Assembly: GCA_033065855.1 (NCBI GenBank)
Contig: JAVXUO010001376.1
Coordinates: forward strand, 1,054,001-1,118,000
Length of the DNA stretch: 64,000 bases
Direction of reading: 5' to 3'
Source of the DNA: Escallonia rubra
Lineage: Eukaryota; Streptophyta; Magnoliopsida; Escalloniales; Escalloniaceae
The notes below the pieces were generated by a model. That model saw nothing but the letters and a program-made list of their open reading frames with translations, was not told where the DNA came from and made no database searches. The position numbers were made by a program, and so were the translations under genes. Positions within the stretch are counted from its first letter, which is position 1; each line of letters begins with the position of its first letter. Below, piece by piece: positions 43,697-54,371 of the stretch.

Positions 43697-46600
43697 TCAA
43701 TCATTTTCAGTTTGCGAATCATCTTCATCACTTTCCTCGTCGCCCTCTTCTTCGTGGGACTCGTCGTCCTCTTCATCTTCTAATTCATCCTCTTCATCAG
43801 TAGACTCGGTCACATCATCTCCAACACTTTCAACATCTTCCGCGTCATCATCTACGACTTCTTCTCCCACAAGAAGTGTTGTTGGAAGAGGAAGATCGTC
43901 CTCCTCGTTGTTGACCTCAACAGGGAACAAGACACGTGGTTGGTCGGCTTGAAAGGAGTCTAGCTCACTGTCATATGTCACGGGCAATTTCTTGGACTTG
44001 ATAGTTGTATACCAATGAGATTTGGGATTGGCGACGTCCTCCGCGTAAAAGACTTGTACAGCTTGACTAGCAAACACAAAGGGCTCGTCTGATGCAAGTC
44101 TTGACTTGACATTGACATCTACAATCCCTTGAGAGCTAACACGGATTCCTCTACTGCATGTGACATCGAACCACGTACACTTGAACATTACCAGGCGGTT
44201 TTGGGAACCCAGATATGTTAGCTCAACAATCTCATCTAGCTCTCCGTAAAAATCCATGCAATTCTCGGCATAACAGTCGCCGTTGACCAAGACTCCACTG
44301 TTTTGGGTTTGTTTTGTTCGGTCATCATCTTTTACGTTAAACCTAAACCCGTTGATGATATAGCCTCCGTAACAGGATGTTTGTTTGTTAGGGCCTTCGG
44401 CTAGTAATTTCAAGCAGGAGGCCACTGGTCTATCCATTGACTGAACCTATTGTAGATGACGGTAAAAATTAAGGATAAATCAGTATACTAATTGGCCACA
44501 GAACTGTATATAACACATAATATAATTTCGTTAAATAATCTTACACGGATTTTGAACCACTGTACAAATTGTGATTTCCGATGAGATTCAAGTCCAGCGG
44601 GATCAGTGATTAAAGATTCCGCATCGAACTCACTGCAAACCAATATGCATTTAACTCGCTTAACACACACTTTCAATTATGTACATCAATGTAAGTGAAT
44701 TAAGACTTTAACTTACTCAACGAATGCCGAAACTTCATCGCAATTTAGAAGGGCATATATTGTTGCAGCACTGTACTCTTCATCTGTTAGCCATCGAGTA
44801 TACGTTCGGCCGAACGGACTACCTGACTGCTTGAATATTGACAATTGCCCTTCCAAATTTGTGCTTGCTACGGGGTCATTTCGGCCTAGTTGATTTAACC
44901 TCGTACCAACATCGTACCAACATTAGGCCCGAAATATTGACTACAAAAGTTTACAAGTTCTTCCATTACGTAAGCCTCCGCAATTGAGCCCTCAACCCGA
45001 GCCTTATTACGGACTTTTTTCTTTAAATGGAACATGAACCTAGAAGTTTAGCGAATCGAGTTAGGTGGAATATCAATGATAACAGATGTCGCATTAAGTG
45101 TAAACGAACAACTGTAACAATTTAAGGATTACCTCTCGAAGGGATACATCCACCGATATTGCACGGGTCCACCCATCTTAGCTTCATATGCCAAGTGAAC
45201 AGGCAGATGCTCCATTGAATCAAAGAACGAAGGTGGGAAGATTTTCTCCAGCTTGCAAATCGTCACCACAATGTTCTTCTCAAGCACTTCCATGTTACTC
45301 ACCCGGATCGTAGAAGAGCATATATCTCGAAAGAAATGAGATAATTCAGTCAAAGTCTCGCAAACAACCCGTGGCAACAGTCCCCGGAAGGCAATAGGAA
45401 TGAATCTCTCCATGAATACGTGGCAGTCGTGACTCTTCATCCCTTGGAACTTGCATTCCGATACATTGCAACAACGAGATATGTTGGACGCAAACCCATC
45501 CGGAAGCTTCAAATTCTTAACCCACTGACAGACCTTCTCCACTTGTTTCTTGTCTAGACAGTAAGGTGCTTTCGGAAGTATGGTCCTCCCACTGACTGTC
45601 CGAGGATGCAATTCACGGCGTACACCCAACTGTTGTAGATCCCTTCTCGCTTTAAGGTGATCTTTCGATTTGCCCTTGACATTCATCACTGTGTTGAACA
45701 CATTATCAAAAACGTTCTTCTCAATATGCATCACATCCATGTTGTTTCGGATAACGAGCGTCCTCCAGTAGGCTAACTCCCAGAAGATACAAAATTTTCT
45801 CCAGTTGTGCTCTTTCCCAAACCCTGCAATCTTCCGATCCGGCACACCCTTACCGTGTGGTATGTCAGTATCAAGTGCCTCCAGGTGTGAGAGTACTTCT
45901 TCACCAGATGGGTAGTCCAGTGTGACAACCTCACGCTCGATTGTCCCGTCAAATTTATCCTTCTGCCTACGAAACTGATGGCCCGGTGGCAAAAGCTTAC
46001 GGTGACATCCGAACCACGAGGCCTTTCCGCCGTGCTTTAACGTATGACCGGGGTTCACGCCCATACAAGCAGGGCATGCTAGCTTCCCATGTGTGCTCCA
46101 GCCACACGTCATTCCCAATGCGGGGAAATCATGTATAGTCCACATCAAAGCAGCCCTCATCTGAAAATTTTGTTTAAGGGATGCATCATATGTTTCGACT
46201 CCATGATTCCATAATTGTTTTAACTCATCAATCAACGGCCTTAAATACACATCTATGTCCTTACCGGGACTCTTCGGCCCCGGAATAAGCAACGACAAGA
46301 ACATATACGGCTTCTTCATGCACATGCCTGGTGGAAGGTTGTAAGGGACAATAATAACAGGCCAACATGAGTAAGGCGTGGTAGACTGACCGAAAGGGTT
46401 GAACCCATCGGTTGCCAGACCAAGTCTAACATTCCGAACTTCCTGAGCAAAGACTGGATGCCTGCGGTCAAACTCCTTCCACGCCTCTCCATCAGCTGGG
46501 TGTGTCAGCACATCGGCATCGTTGCTGCGAGTCTCACGGTGAGCCCTCATATGTTCAGCTGTACTGGAGGAGTAGTACATTCTTTGAAGCCGTGGTGTGA

Positions 46601-47366
46601 CCGGGAAATATCGCAATATCTTCCATGCAATGTTTTTCTTCTTCCCTTTGTCCGGTTTGTACCTCGAATGATCACATACTGGACACCGTGACAAATCCTT
46701 ATTCTCTTTCCAGAATAATACACAATCGTTATTGCACGCATCTATCCGGTCATAGCTCAACCCAAGTTTCCTCATCATCTTCTTCGCGTCATAGTACGAC
46801 GGCGGTAGCTTTTCACTTTCGGGCAGTATTTCTTTGATGAAGGTAACAAACTCGTTAAAACCTTTCTCACTCAGCCCGTGGTCTGATTTTAACTGTAATA
46901 ACCTACTAACCGCAGACAGCCGTGTGTGTTTCGGAGCTCCATCCCACAGCGGCTCTTCCGCAGCTCTCAACAACTCATAAAACTGATGAGCCCCCTCGTT
47001 CGGCGGTTGTGGACTGTCGTTACCCCAGTCAACATTAGCATGCCCAGCATCCATAATCATATCTCGAAAATCATATCGTGCCTCCTCCCTAACTTCAGTT
47101 TGACTAGCCAGGTTGGACGACAATACTATCGTTTCCCCGTGCTGCGTCCACCTTGTGTATCCACCCATAAAACCGTACCGACGAAGATGCCATTTTACTT
47201 CAATTCTTTTTCTCCAGTGCAACAACTCACATCTACCGCACGGACACCTTATCTTATCAAGGTCAACATGGGCAGGATGCGCATAAGCGAAGTCGAGAAA
47301 TTCGTCAACGCGACACTCAAAATCTTCAGCATTCTTCCTTTTCATCCAACTTCGATCGACTGACAT
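43697..47366 (-). pseudogene. CACTA TNP2-type transposase, frameshifted by an 11-bp duplication
   Basis: Exons on the minus strand are 47366-45133, 45039-44717, 44632-44545 and 44446-43697, all GT-AG. The product is the DNA-cutting transposase of CACTA elements. In order: transposase-associated domain (MSVDRSWMKRKNAEDFECRV, IRCPCGRCELLHWRKR); Transposase_21 (FNPFGQSTTPYSCWPVIIVP, MFLSLLIPGPKSPGKDIDVY, WTIHDFPALGMTCGWSTHGK, NNMDVMHIEKNVFDNV); DUF4218 (KSHDCHVFMERFIPIAFRGL, YEAKMGGPVQYRWMYPFER); DUF4216 (CTWFDVTCSRGIRVSSQGI, SHWYTTIKSKKLP) and an acidic tail. Exon 2 contains TCGTACCAACA twice in tandem (44901-44911, 44912-44922). Exon lengths sum to 3395 nt, two bases over a whole number of codons; 11 nt less is a whole number. 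The duplication therefore accounts for the only frame break I can see. It still leaves the first three domains open. Confidence 0.88.
44901..44922. repeat. 11-bp tandem duplication in the transposase exon
   Basis: TCGTACCAACA occurs twice back to back. It shifts the frame after YFGPNVGT in exon 2 and introduces early stops. Confidence 0.9.
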
Positions 47367-48100
47367 GACGACTCAATTATCGTACTTTATACCACCTTCA
47401 ATTTAGGAAGAATGTGATTAGGCATTGCCGATGAAAACATCAATGCATGAATGTTACAACATGTCTACATATTTCCCCTCCACTCTTGAACAGGTAGTGG
47501 TCCTATCCCATTCAGAAAAGCACATGTTTATAAAACAGTGAATAACTCATGCTTAGTCCGATGTCTGTGGAAAATTCGGCAGCACCTCCCCGCATTTCTC
47601 CAAGTACACCACATCGATTAGGTGTTCTAACATTCATCTAACCTTGCTCAGGAAGGTTTGACGGATGTTAGAACACCAGATCTGTATGCACCCGGAGAAA
47701 CACACGAGAACGTGTACCAAATATCCACGACATAGAACATAAAGCATGAGTCAAAATACTGTTTTATAAACAATTAGCTTTTCCAAACTGTCCAAACTGG
47801 ACATCCAAAGGCTCATTACAAGGCATTACTTTGTAATGAGTACCTTTGAACGGGAACTAAGGGTTTCTATGCATGCATGTGTTCAGAAATTGATAAGATA
47901 TGCAAGAATCTTTCCGAAATATCAAAACTACAGAATGATCGTTGCATATGTTACCAATTCCACATTAAATAGAACTCGTTGGCAACGAGCTGAACCATCT
48001 CGTTGCCAATGGACTTTTCAAAACAACAATTAATATAAAGAAGGCAGGGTTTGTAAACGACTAGTAATTGAACCATCTCTTGGCAACATGGAGTAATTAT
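47367..48100. promoter_or_regulatory. Upstream region of the CACTA 2 transposase gene
   Basis: This non-coding region includes an inverted pair GGTGTTCTAACATTC / GATGTTAGAACACC (about 47620-47680). It is similar, in reverse, to 9740-9981 of element 1 (CGTTGCCAACGA, GCATGCATGC, TTACAAAGTAATG). It probably holds the promoter and 5' leader of the transposase gene. No TATA box could be chosen with confidence. Confidence 0.5.
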
Positions 48101-48830
48101 GGGATGTACAAGGGCTAATTAGGGCTAACTGGGTTATTAGGGTTAATTACGATTATTAATTATAGCTGATTAGGGTTGATTAGGACTAATTAGGGTTATT
48201 TAGTCCTAATTAGGGTTTAATTGTGCCGAGTAGTGATGATTAGTCCTAATTAGGGCTAATTGGGTAGCCCAATTAGCCCAATTTGGGCTTAATTGGGTTA
48301 TATTAGGGCTAATTAATGTTAATGAGGGATAGTTTCGGATGATTATAGCTGACTAGGGTTGATTAGGACTAATTAGAGTTATGTAGTCCTAATTAGGGTT
48401 TAATTGTGCCGAGTAGTGCTGATTAGTCTAATTAGGGCTAATTAGGCTTAATTGGGTTATGTTAGGGCTAATTAATGTTAATGAGGGCTAGTTTCGGATA
48501 ATTATAGCTAATTAGGGTTGATTAGGACTAATTAGGGTTATTTAGTCCTAATTAGGGTTTTGATGGTGCCGAGTAGTGTTGATTAGTCCTAACTAGCGCT
48601 AATTAGGCGTAATTGGGTTATGTTAGTGCAAATTATGACTAATTAGGCTAACTACAATCAATATGCGCATAATTGGGTTCATTTTGGCTAATTTGGGATA
48701 ATTACAGCTAATTTGAATTTCATCAGGTTCTTAGGGTTAATTAAAACTAATTATGAGGCTCGTTAGAGCTAATTAGGGTTAATTGATTTACTAAAATATT
48801 GTTAATCAAGACTAATTAGGGCTAATTATA
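48100..48830. repeat. GGGCTAATTAGGG degenerate array in CACTA 2
   Basis: Variants of TTAGGGCTAATTAGG and GATTAGTCCTAATTAGGG are repeated, with a higher-order unit of about 180 bp marked by TTGTGCCGAGTAGTG at 48222, 48405 and, as a variant, 48565. Related to 9400-9720 of element 1 in reverse. Confidence 0.78.
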
Positions 48831-48961
48831 GCCAGCGCTGGAGCCACGATTCTTCTTCCAGGGGGTGCATGCTAAAAATGTCGCATTAACCTAACTAACC
48901 TAAATTTAATGCACATTCAACAACCTCAATTCCGACACCTCATATAGGGTGTCGATATGGT

Positions 48962-49290
48962 GTCCGATACGTGTCTGACACCTCCGGACACGTGTCCGAC
49001 ACCTCCGGACACGTGTCCGACACCTCCGGACACGTGTCCGACACATACCGACGCGTGTCCGACGCCTCCGGACACGTGTCCGACACCTACCGACGCGTGT
49101 CCGACGCCTCCGGACACGTGTCCGACACCTACCGAGGCGTGTCCGACGCCTCCGGACACGTGTCCGACACCTACCGAGGCGTGTCCGACGCCTCCGGACA
49201 CGTGTCCGACACATACCGACGCGTGTCCGACGCCTCTGGACACGTGTCCGACGACGTCAGACACGTGTCCGACGCCCACCGACACGCACC
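48962..49290. repeat. 21-bp palindromic array with CACGTG cores
   Basis: About 15 units of 21 bp have the consensus CTCCGGACACGTGTCCGACAC. The first units are nearly identical. From about 49030 they alternate in 42-bp pairs, one unit with GGACACGTGTCC and the next with CCGACGCGTGTCCGACG. Each perfect unit is itself a palindrome with a G-box core. Because 21 is divisible by three, several frames stay open and give false PPDTCPT-type proteins. Confidence 0.92.
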
Positions 49291-49739
49291 TCCGGGGGAT
49301 ATCGGCATACGTTAATTTGTTTTTTAAATGTCGGACACCGTCGATCAGACGTGGTGTCCGTGTCTGCGCTAACTAACAGGTATCTCAATCCAATTGGGTC
49401 CCATCCTCCGTCAACAATCTCAATTCTCAATTCTCAAATGCTCAATGCAATAAAAATTAACAAAAATCACACATTCAATCCAATTGGGTCCCATCCTCCG
49501 TCAATAATCTCAATATCTCAAATGCTCAATGCACAATTAACAATCTAAAATCATCAATTAACAACATAAAATCATCAATTAATAATCACAATTACTTCAA
49601 ATGCACAGCTAATAACCTAAAATCATCGATCAATAATCACAATTCTAAAACGCACAATTAACAACCTAAAATTATCAAACAAATTATCAATGTTCAAATG
49701 GGAAAAAAATGTTCAAAATTCACATATCCGATGCACTTG

Positions 49740-50665
49740 AATTATTTCAATTTAGGGTTCGATTGTATTAGGGCATTCAATTTAGGGTTCAATTAGTTTC
49801 ATTTAGGGTTCGGTTCGATTAGGGCATTCAATTTAGGGTTCAATTACTTCAATTGAGGGTTCAATTAGGGGGTTCTATTGATTCAATTTAGGGTTCAGTT
49901 GATTTGAGGCATTAAATTTAGGGTTCAATTAGTTCAATTTAGGGTTCGGTTGGATTAGGGCAACCTCAATTTGGGGTTCAATTAGGGTTCGGTTAGATTG
50001 GGGCAATCAATTTAGGGTTTAATTAGGGGTTCAATTAGTTTAATTTAGGATTCGATTCAATTAGGGCATTCAATTTAGGGTTCAATTAGGGGGTTCTATT
50101 GATTCAATTTAGGGTTCGGTTGATTTGAGGCATTCAATTTAGGGTTCAATTAGTTCAATTTAGGGTTCGGTTGGATAAAGCATTCAATTTAGGGTTCAAT
50201 TTGGGTTCGGTTAGATTGGGGCAATCAATTTAGGATTTAATTAGGGGTTCAATTAGTTTAATTTAGGGTTCGATTCAATTAGGGCATTCAATTTAGGGTT
50301 CAATTACTTCAATTTAGGGTTCAATTAGGGAGTTCTATTGATTCAATTTAGGGTTCGGTTGATTTGAGGCATTCAATTTAGGGTTCAATTAGATTGGGGC
50401 AATCAATTTAGGGTTTAATTAGGGGTTCAATTAGTTTAATTTAGGGTTCGATTCAATTAGGTCATTCAATTTAGGATTCAATTACTTCAATTTAGGGTTC
50501 AATTAGGGGGCTCTATTGATTCAATTTAGGGTTCGGTTGATTTGAGGCATTCAATTTAGGGTTCAATTAGTTCAATTTAGGGTTCGGTTGGATTAGGGCA
50601 TTCAATTTAGGGTTCAATTAGGGTTCGGTTAGATTGGGGCAATCAATTTAGGGTTTAATTAGGGG
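49740..50665. repeat. TTTAGGGTTCAATT array in CACTA 2
   Basis: Dozens of copies of CAATTTAGGGTTC are present, with spacers such as GATTGGGGCAAT and GGGGGTTCTATTGATTC. A higher-order repeat of about 240-280 bp is visible. Each unit contains the plant telomere heptamer TTTAGGG once but not in tandem. Confidence 0.85.
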
Positions 50666-50828
50666 TTCAATTAGACCCGTCGCTAAAAATCTATTCCGTC
50701 GCTAAAAATCTTCATCAAACTATGGCTTAATTAGTAGCTCAGCCACGAGGAGCACACAAAACTCTTCATCAAACTCTTCTTAAATACACAAAGAGTTAGG
50801 AATATAACTTTTTATGATATCAAACTTA

Positions 50829-51284
50829 GCCTTTAGAATGTCGCAGATGAGACACTGAGACTAAATCCTCCTGCCCCATTTCTACTGCCACACGAATCAT
50901 TGCAAGATAGCACAGTTTGTGGAATTGATGTACCACGAGGCACAATGTTGCTGGTCAATTCATGGGCGATTCACAGGGACCCTGAGCTGTGGGGGACTCG
51001 TCAGAATTTAAGCCTGAGAGATTTGGAAGAGTGGGAGGTGAAGGGTATAAGCTGATTCCATTTGGTGCTGGGAGGAGGGCTTGTCCAGGGGCTAGTTTGG
51101 GCAGGCGTGTAGGGGGGGCTGGCACTCGGGGACTTGATTCAATCTTTTGAATGGGAGAGAGAGAGAGAGCAAAGACGAGGTCGACATGAAGGAGGGGTCA
51201 GGTCTCAACATACCCAAAGCCGAGCCTTTGGTTGCTCTGTGCAAGCCTCGTGAAGCCATGGTCGATCTCCTGCCTAAAATTTGA
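50829..51284 (+). pseudogene. Cytochrome P450 (CYP81-like) 3' exon fragment inside CACTA 2
   Basis: The plus strand reads [20 protein letters not shown], then [63 protein letters not shown] and finally DEVDMKEGSGLNIPKAEPLV...LLPKI and TGA (51282-51284). These are the ExxR helix, the PERF motif and the heme-binding [10 protein letters not shown] cysteine loop, plus the EVDM.EG.GL..PK.EPL tail typical of CYP81 enzymes. At least three frameshifts (near 50990, 51115 and 51175) and a TAG before the ETLR motif kill it. The N-terminal three quarters are absent. It lies between CACTA repeat arrays and is probably a captured host gene piece. Confidence 0.88.
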
Positions 51285-52560
51285 CGACTTTAAGGCAATA
51301 GAAACATTATGTAGGCGAGCACCCTTGTCGGCGCTTGATTTGGACTGGTCATGTTTATGATGAAACCTGAGTGTTCTATTTGATGCGGGTCCTGTGACCC
51401 TTGACGTGTCCTCACAAAGCAAATAACCATTGCTTTACACATCTAGAGATATGCAGACCCCATGTAGCTCAATGCAATTTTGTGATTTTGGGACATATAG
51501 TTCATGCCCAGCTTTAGTTTATGTGCATAGCTAGTCTAAAGATAATTCTTGAAGATATCAGAAGTATGCTACACTTCAAGCCCTTGTAATTGTCGTTGCC
51601 AGACCTATAGAAACCTTCTCTTAGAACTGACTAAGCACGCAATAAAAAGTTCGAGTTAAAAAAAAAAACAATTAAATGGGGATAAATGCACTTCTGTATA
51701 CGATACTACTTGGAAGCTCAGGGACAACGCCGTTGCATCTCACTCTTCAATTAAAAGATAGTCTTTTTGGTCCATAAGTTTGAATGATAATGTCAAACAT
51801 GTCCAAGCAGTAGCAGCTTGGTTTTTCATATAATTATTGCCTTATCAAGTGTAGTTCAGTAAGCTTGAGTTTTACTTGGTCCGTTATCTTCGCAGAATTT
51901 ATCGTGAATGAACCTTGAAACAAGCCACCATGAGCCCAACTCCAATGGATTGGTTCCTTTTAGATCACCAGCATTAAATCCCTAATATCTCCTAATCATA
52001 TTACAGGGACCCCTCAAATGTACTGAAAAGTCTTCATCGCTGCGAATTCAACTGTCAAACCAAATTAAACTGCCCAATCTGCTAAAAGATACTACTCCCA
52101 GGGTTTCATAATTTTCGTCTCGTTTAACTTTTAGCAAATTCCTCAAAACAGAACTCTAACGGCTAAACATTAAGTTGAACTCAAACCATTATTTGTGATC
52201 AAATAAGTACGTATAGCTTGACAAGTAAAAACTAGGGCGGGAAAACAACGAGTAAAGTCAATATTTCATGCTCACATTCTATACCATAAGGCAAATGAAA
52301 CTTGCGCGTGATCCTACTGAATTCTGAGATTAGTGGGGTGTGTCTCAATACTTTCGAGTCAAAATGCACAAAAAAAATAACAGAATCACCAGACAAAATG
52401 AAGGAACGGTAATGCCATAACCATGTCACATAACGTAACTTCCAACTAGGGCAAAAACAACAAACAAAAGTCAATGTTTGCACGCTCGAATTTAATTCTA
52501 TTCTAAGGAACTTCGCCAAAAAATGAAATGACTTACGATATCACACAGAGGTCAAGGTTC
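51285..52560. other. Non-coding sequence between P450 fragment and CACTA 2 leader
   Basis: AT-rich sequence with no CACTA repeats and no supported gene. It may be the 3' flank captured with the P450 fragment. The right limit of the captured segment is not visible. Confidence 0.4.
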
Positions 52561-52899
52561 ACTTGCTATGAAATCATATCAGCACAATGCAAAGTCAAGA
52601 ACGTACATATTGAAGACAGAAGACAAAGAGACATACATTCGATCCAAAGCTGCCGGAGGTGAGAAGGGTCGTAGGGTGGTCGTCGATGCTCGCCGGAACC
52701 GTGGGTGGTCGCGAGTCGCGATTGTCAAGCACTGTAGTGGGTTGAAATGGTTGTTCACAGGAGCTCGCCGGTGTCGCGTGGCTGTTCACAGGAGCTCGCC
52801 GGTGTCGCGGGAGCTCGCCGGTGTCGGGGGAAGTCGCCGGTGTCGCGGGAAACGATGTCGATGCTCGGGAGAAAGCTGGTGCCCTAATTGAATTGCCTC

Positions 52900-53230
52900 A
52901 ATTTGAAATACATCTAATCTTTTTAAAGCCTTTACCGACGGAAAATACCCGTCGGTAAAAGTCCGTCGGCAAAACCGAACTTTCACCGACGGGTATTTTT
53001 ACCGACGGGATTATTCCGTTGTTAAATAGTTTTACCGACGGGTGTGTTCCGTCGGTAAAAGTCCGTCGGCAAAACCCTACTTTCACCGACGGTTATTTTT
53101 ACGGACGGAATTATTCCGTCGTTAAATAGTTTTACCGACGGACTTTAAGCGACGGGTATGTTCCGTCGCTGAAACGACTTTTAGAGACGGAATTTCGTCC
53201 GTCGCTAAAAGTCCGTCGCAAATTGAGTCT
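52900..53230. repeat. CACTA 2 5' subterminal repeats
   Basis: About 15 copies of TTTTACCGACGG, CCGTCGGTAAAA and AGCGACGG, in both orientations. It includes a near-duplicate pair of about 110 bp (around 52930-53040 and 53040-53150). Before it lies a GC-rich leader with GCTCGCCGGTGTCGCGGGA repeats (52750-52850). Confidence 0.85.
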
Positions 53231-54307
53231 TTTCTTGTAGTGTTGTTATCTGAAAGAAAGAGAGGAAGCTATTGGAGATGGTCCCGTGCAACCAAAGTTC
53301 ATAATGCGAGACATTTTGACAGGATCCTTGTACAGGAAGAAAATTTTATGGTACAAATTTTACAACTTGGCGCAACATGCTATTTCATAACCACCTGTTA
53401 TAATGCTCTGAGAGCAATTTTCCCATCTTTTAAGATGCATAACTAGGCCACTAAATCTAAATAAATCTTATGCTCCTTTGAAAAACTAGAAATGTATTCA
53501 TAAAAATGAGTCACCGTGGCACACGCGATGCGTGTGCGAAAATAAAATTAATAGTATAAATTTAGTTATAAAAAAAATCAAGCATCACATATACGTGTCT
53601 ATTGCCATATTAAGTAAAATGAATCTTAAATTACAAAAAAATAAATAAATAAATAAGTTAGCCATATTACCCAGAAATAAGTTAGCAAAATATTATTATC
53701 ATATCAAATTTGTCCTGTAAATCTTATTTCAACTATATTTTTTATGAGTTTTAATTTGTGAAAACTAAACAAAATTTTATAGGTAGTTACTTACCAATTA
53801 AGATTCTTATTTTGTGTCACTTTTTAAAATTTTTTTTTTGGAATGCCGCTTGTCATCATTTTAGGTTGGTAGTTATGTAACACTCAAAAATGTATTACAC
53901 CAAACCAAATTTTGACTTAATAAGTAGTGTAGATGAACCAATTGTTGTTTTGGCGGAATACCAGCCATGAAATTTCTGACGGCATTTTTTCCTCCATTTT
54001 GTTGACAAGGGGTAATAGCAGGTACGATTATGATCCATTCTCTTCCTTCTCAGAAATTGAACTGCCATGACCCCTCCCATAGTGAAAATATGTGATATGT
54101 TTTCTTGTCCTATTCAGATTGCTCGATATGTCATACTCACCGCATGCAATTAAGTGAAGATGTTCAACCTCTTTGGTTGAACCTTGAACAATATCGCACT
54201 ACAAGTAATACCCTGGACCTCAATATCAAAGTAACAGACTATTGAAACTACTGCTAAACAGTTCACCCATGCAAGTAGTAAACCAGGGCAGAACCCTGTA
54301 AAGAAAC

Positions 54308-54369
<62 letters not shown>

Positions 54370-54371
<2 letters not shown>

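Larger units (their letters stand above)
41662..53242 (-). mobile_element. Large CACTA (En/Spm) transposon, element 2, 3' end truncated
   Basis: The 5' terminus, at the right, is CACTACAAGAAAAGACTC on the minus strand. It is followed by the same ACCGACGG/AGCGACGG subterminal repeats as element 1. Two genes are on the minus strand: a TNP2-type transposase (43697-47366) and a Ptta/En/Spm gene (41797-43522). The region upstream of the genes carries GGGTTAATT arrays, a 21-bp palindromic array, TTTAGGGTTCAA arrays and a cytochrome P450 fragment. The 3' subterminal repeats and CACTA terminus expected on the left are missing; element sequence stops near 41661 against copy A. The bases after the right end, TTG (53243-53245), would be its target duplication, but the partner is lost. 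Confidence 0.9.

Noticed and set aside
48962..49290. A CRISPR-like array.
   Set aside because: Plant context, no unique spacers, and the repeat is itself the whole 21-bp unit.
48957..49376. Open frames of 102-139 codons encoding PPDTCPT or VGHVSGG repeats on both strands.
   Set aside because: They follow from the 21-bp array, whose period is a multiple of three; open frames appear on both strands at once and there is no gene context.
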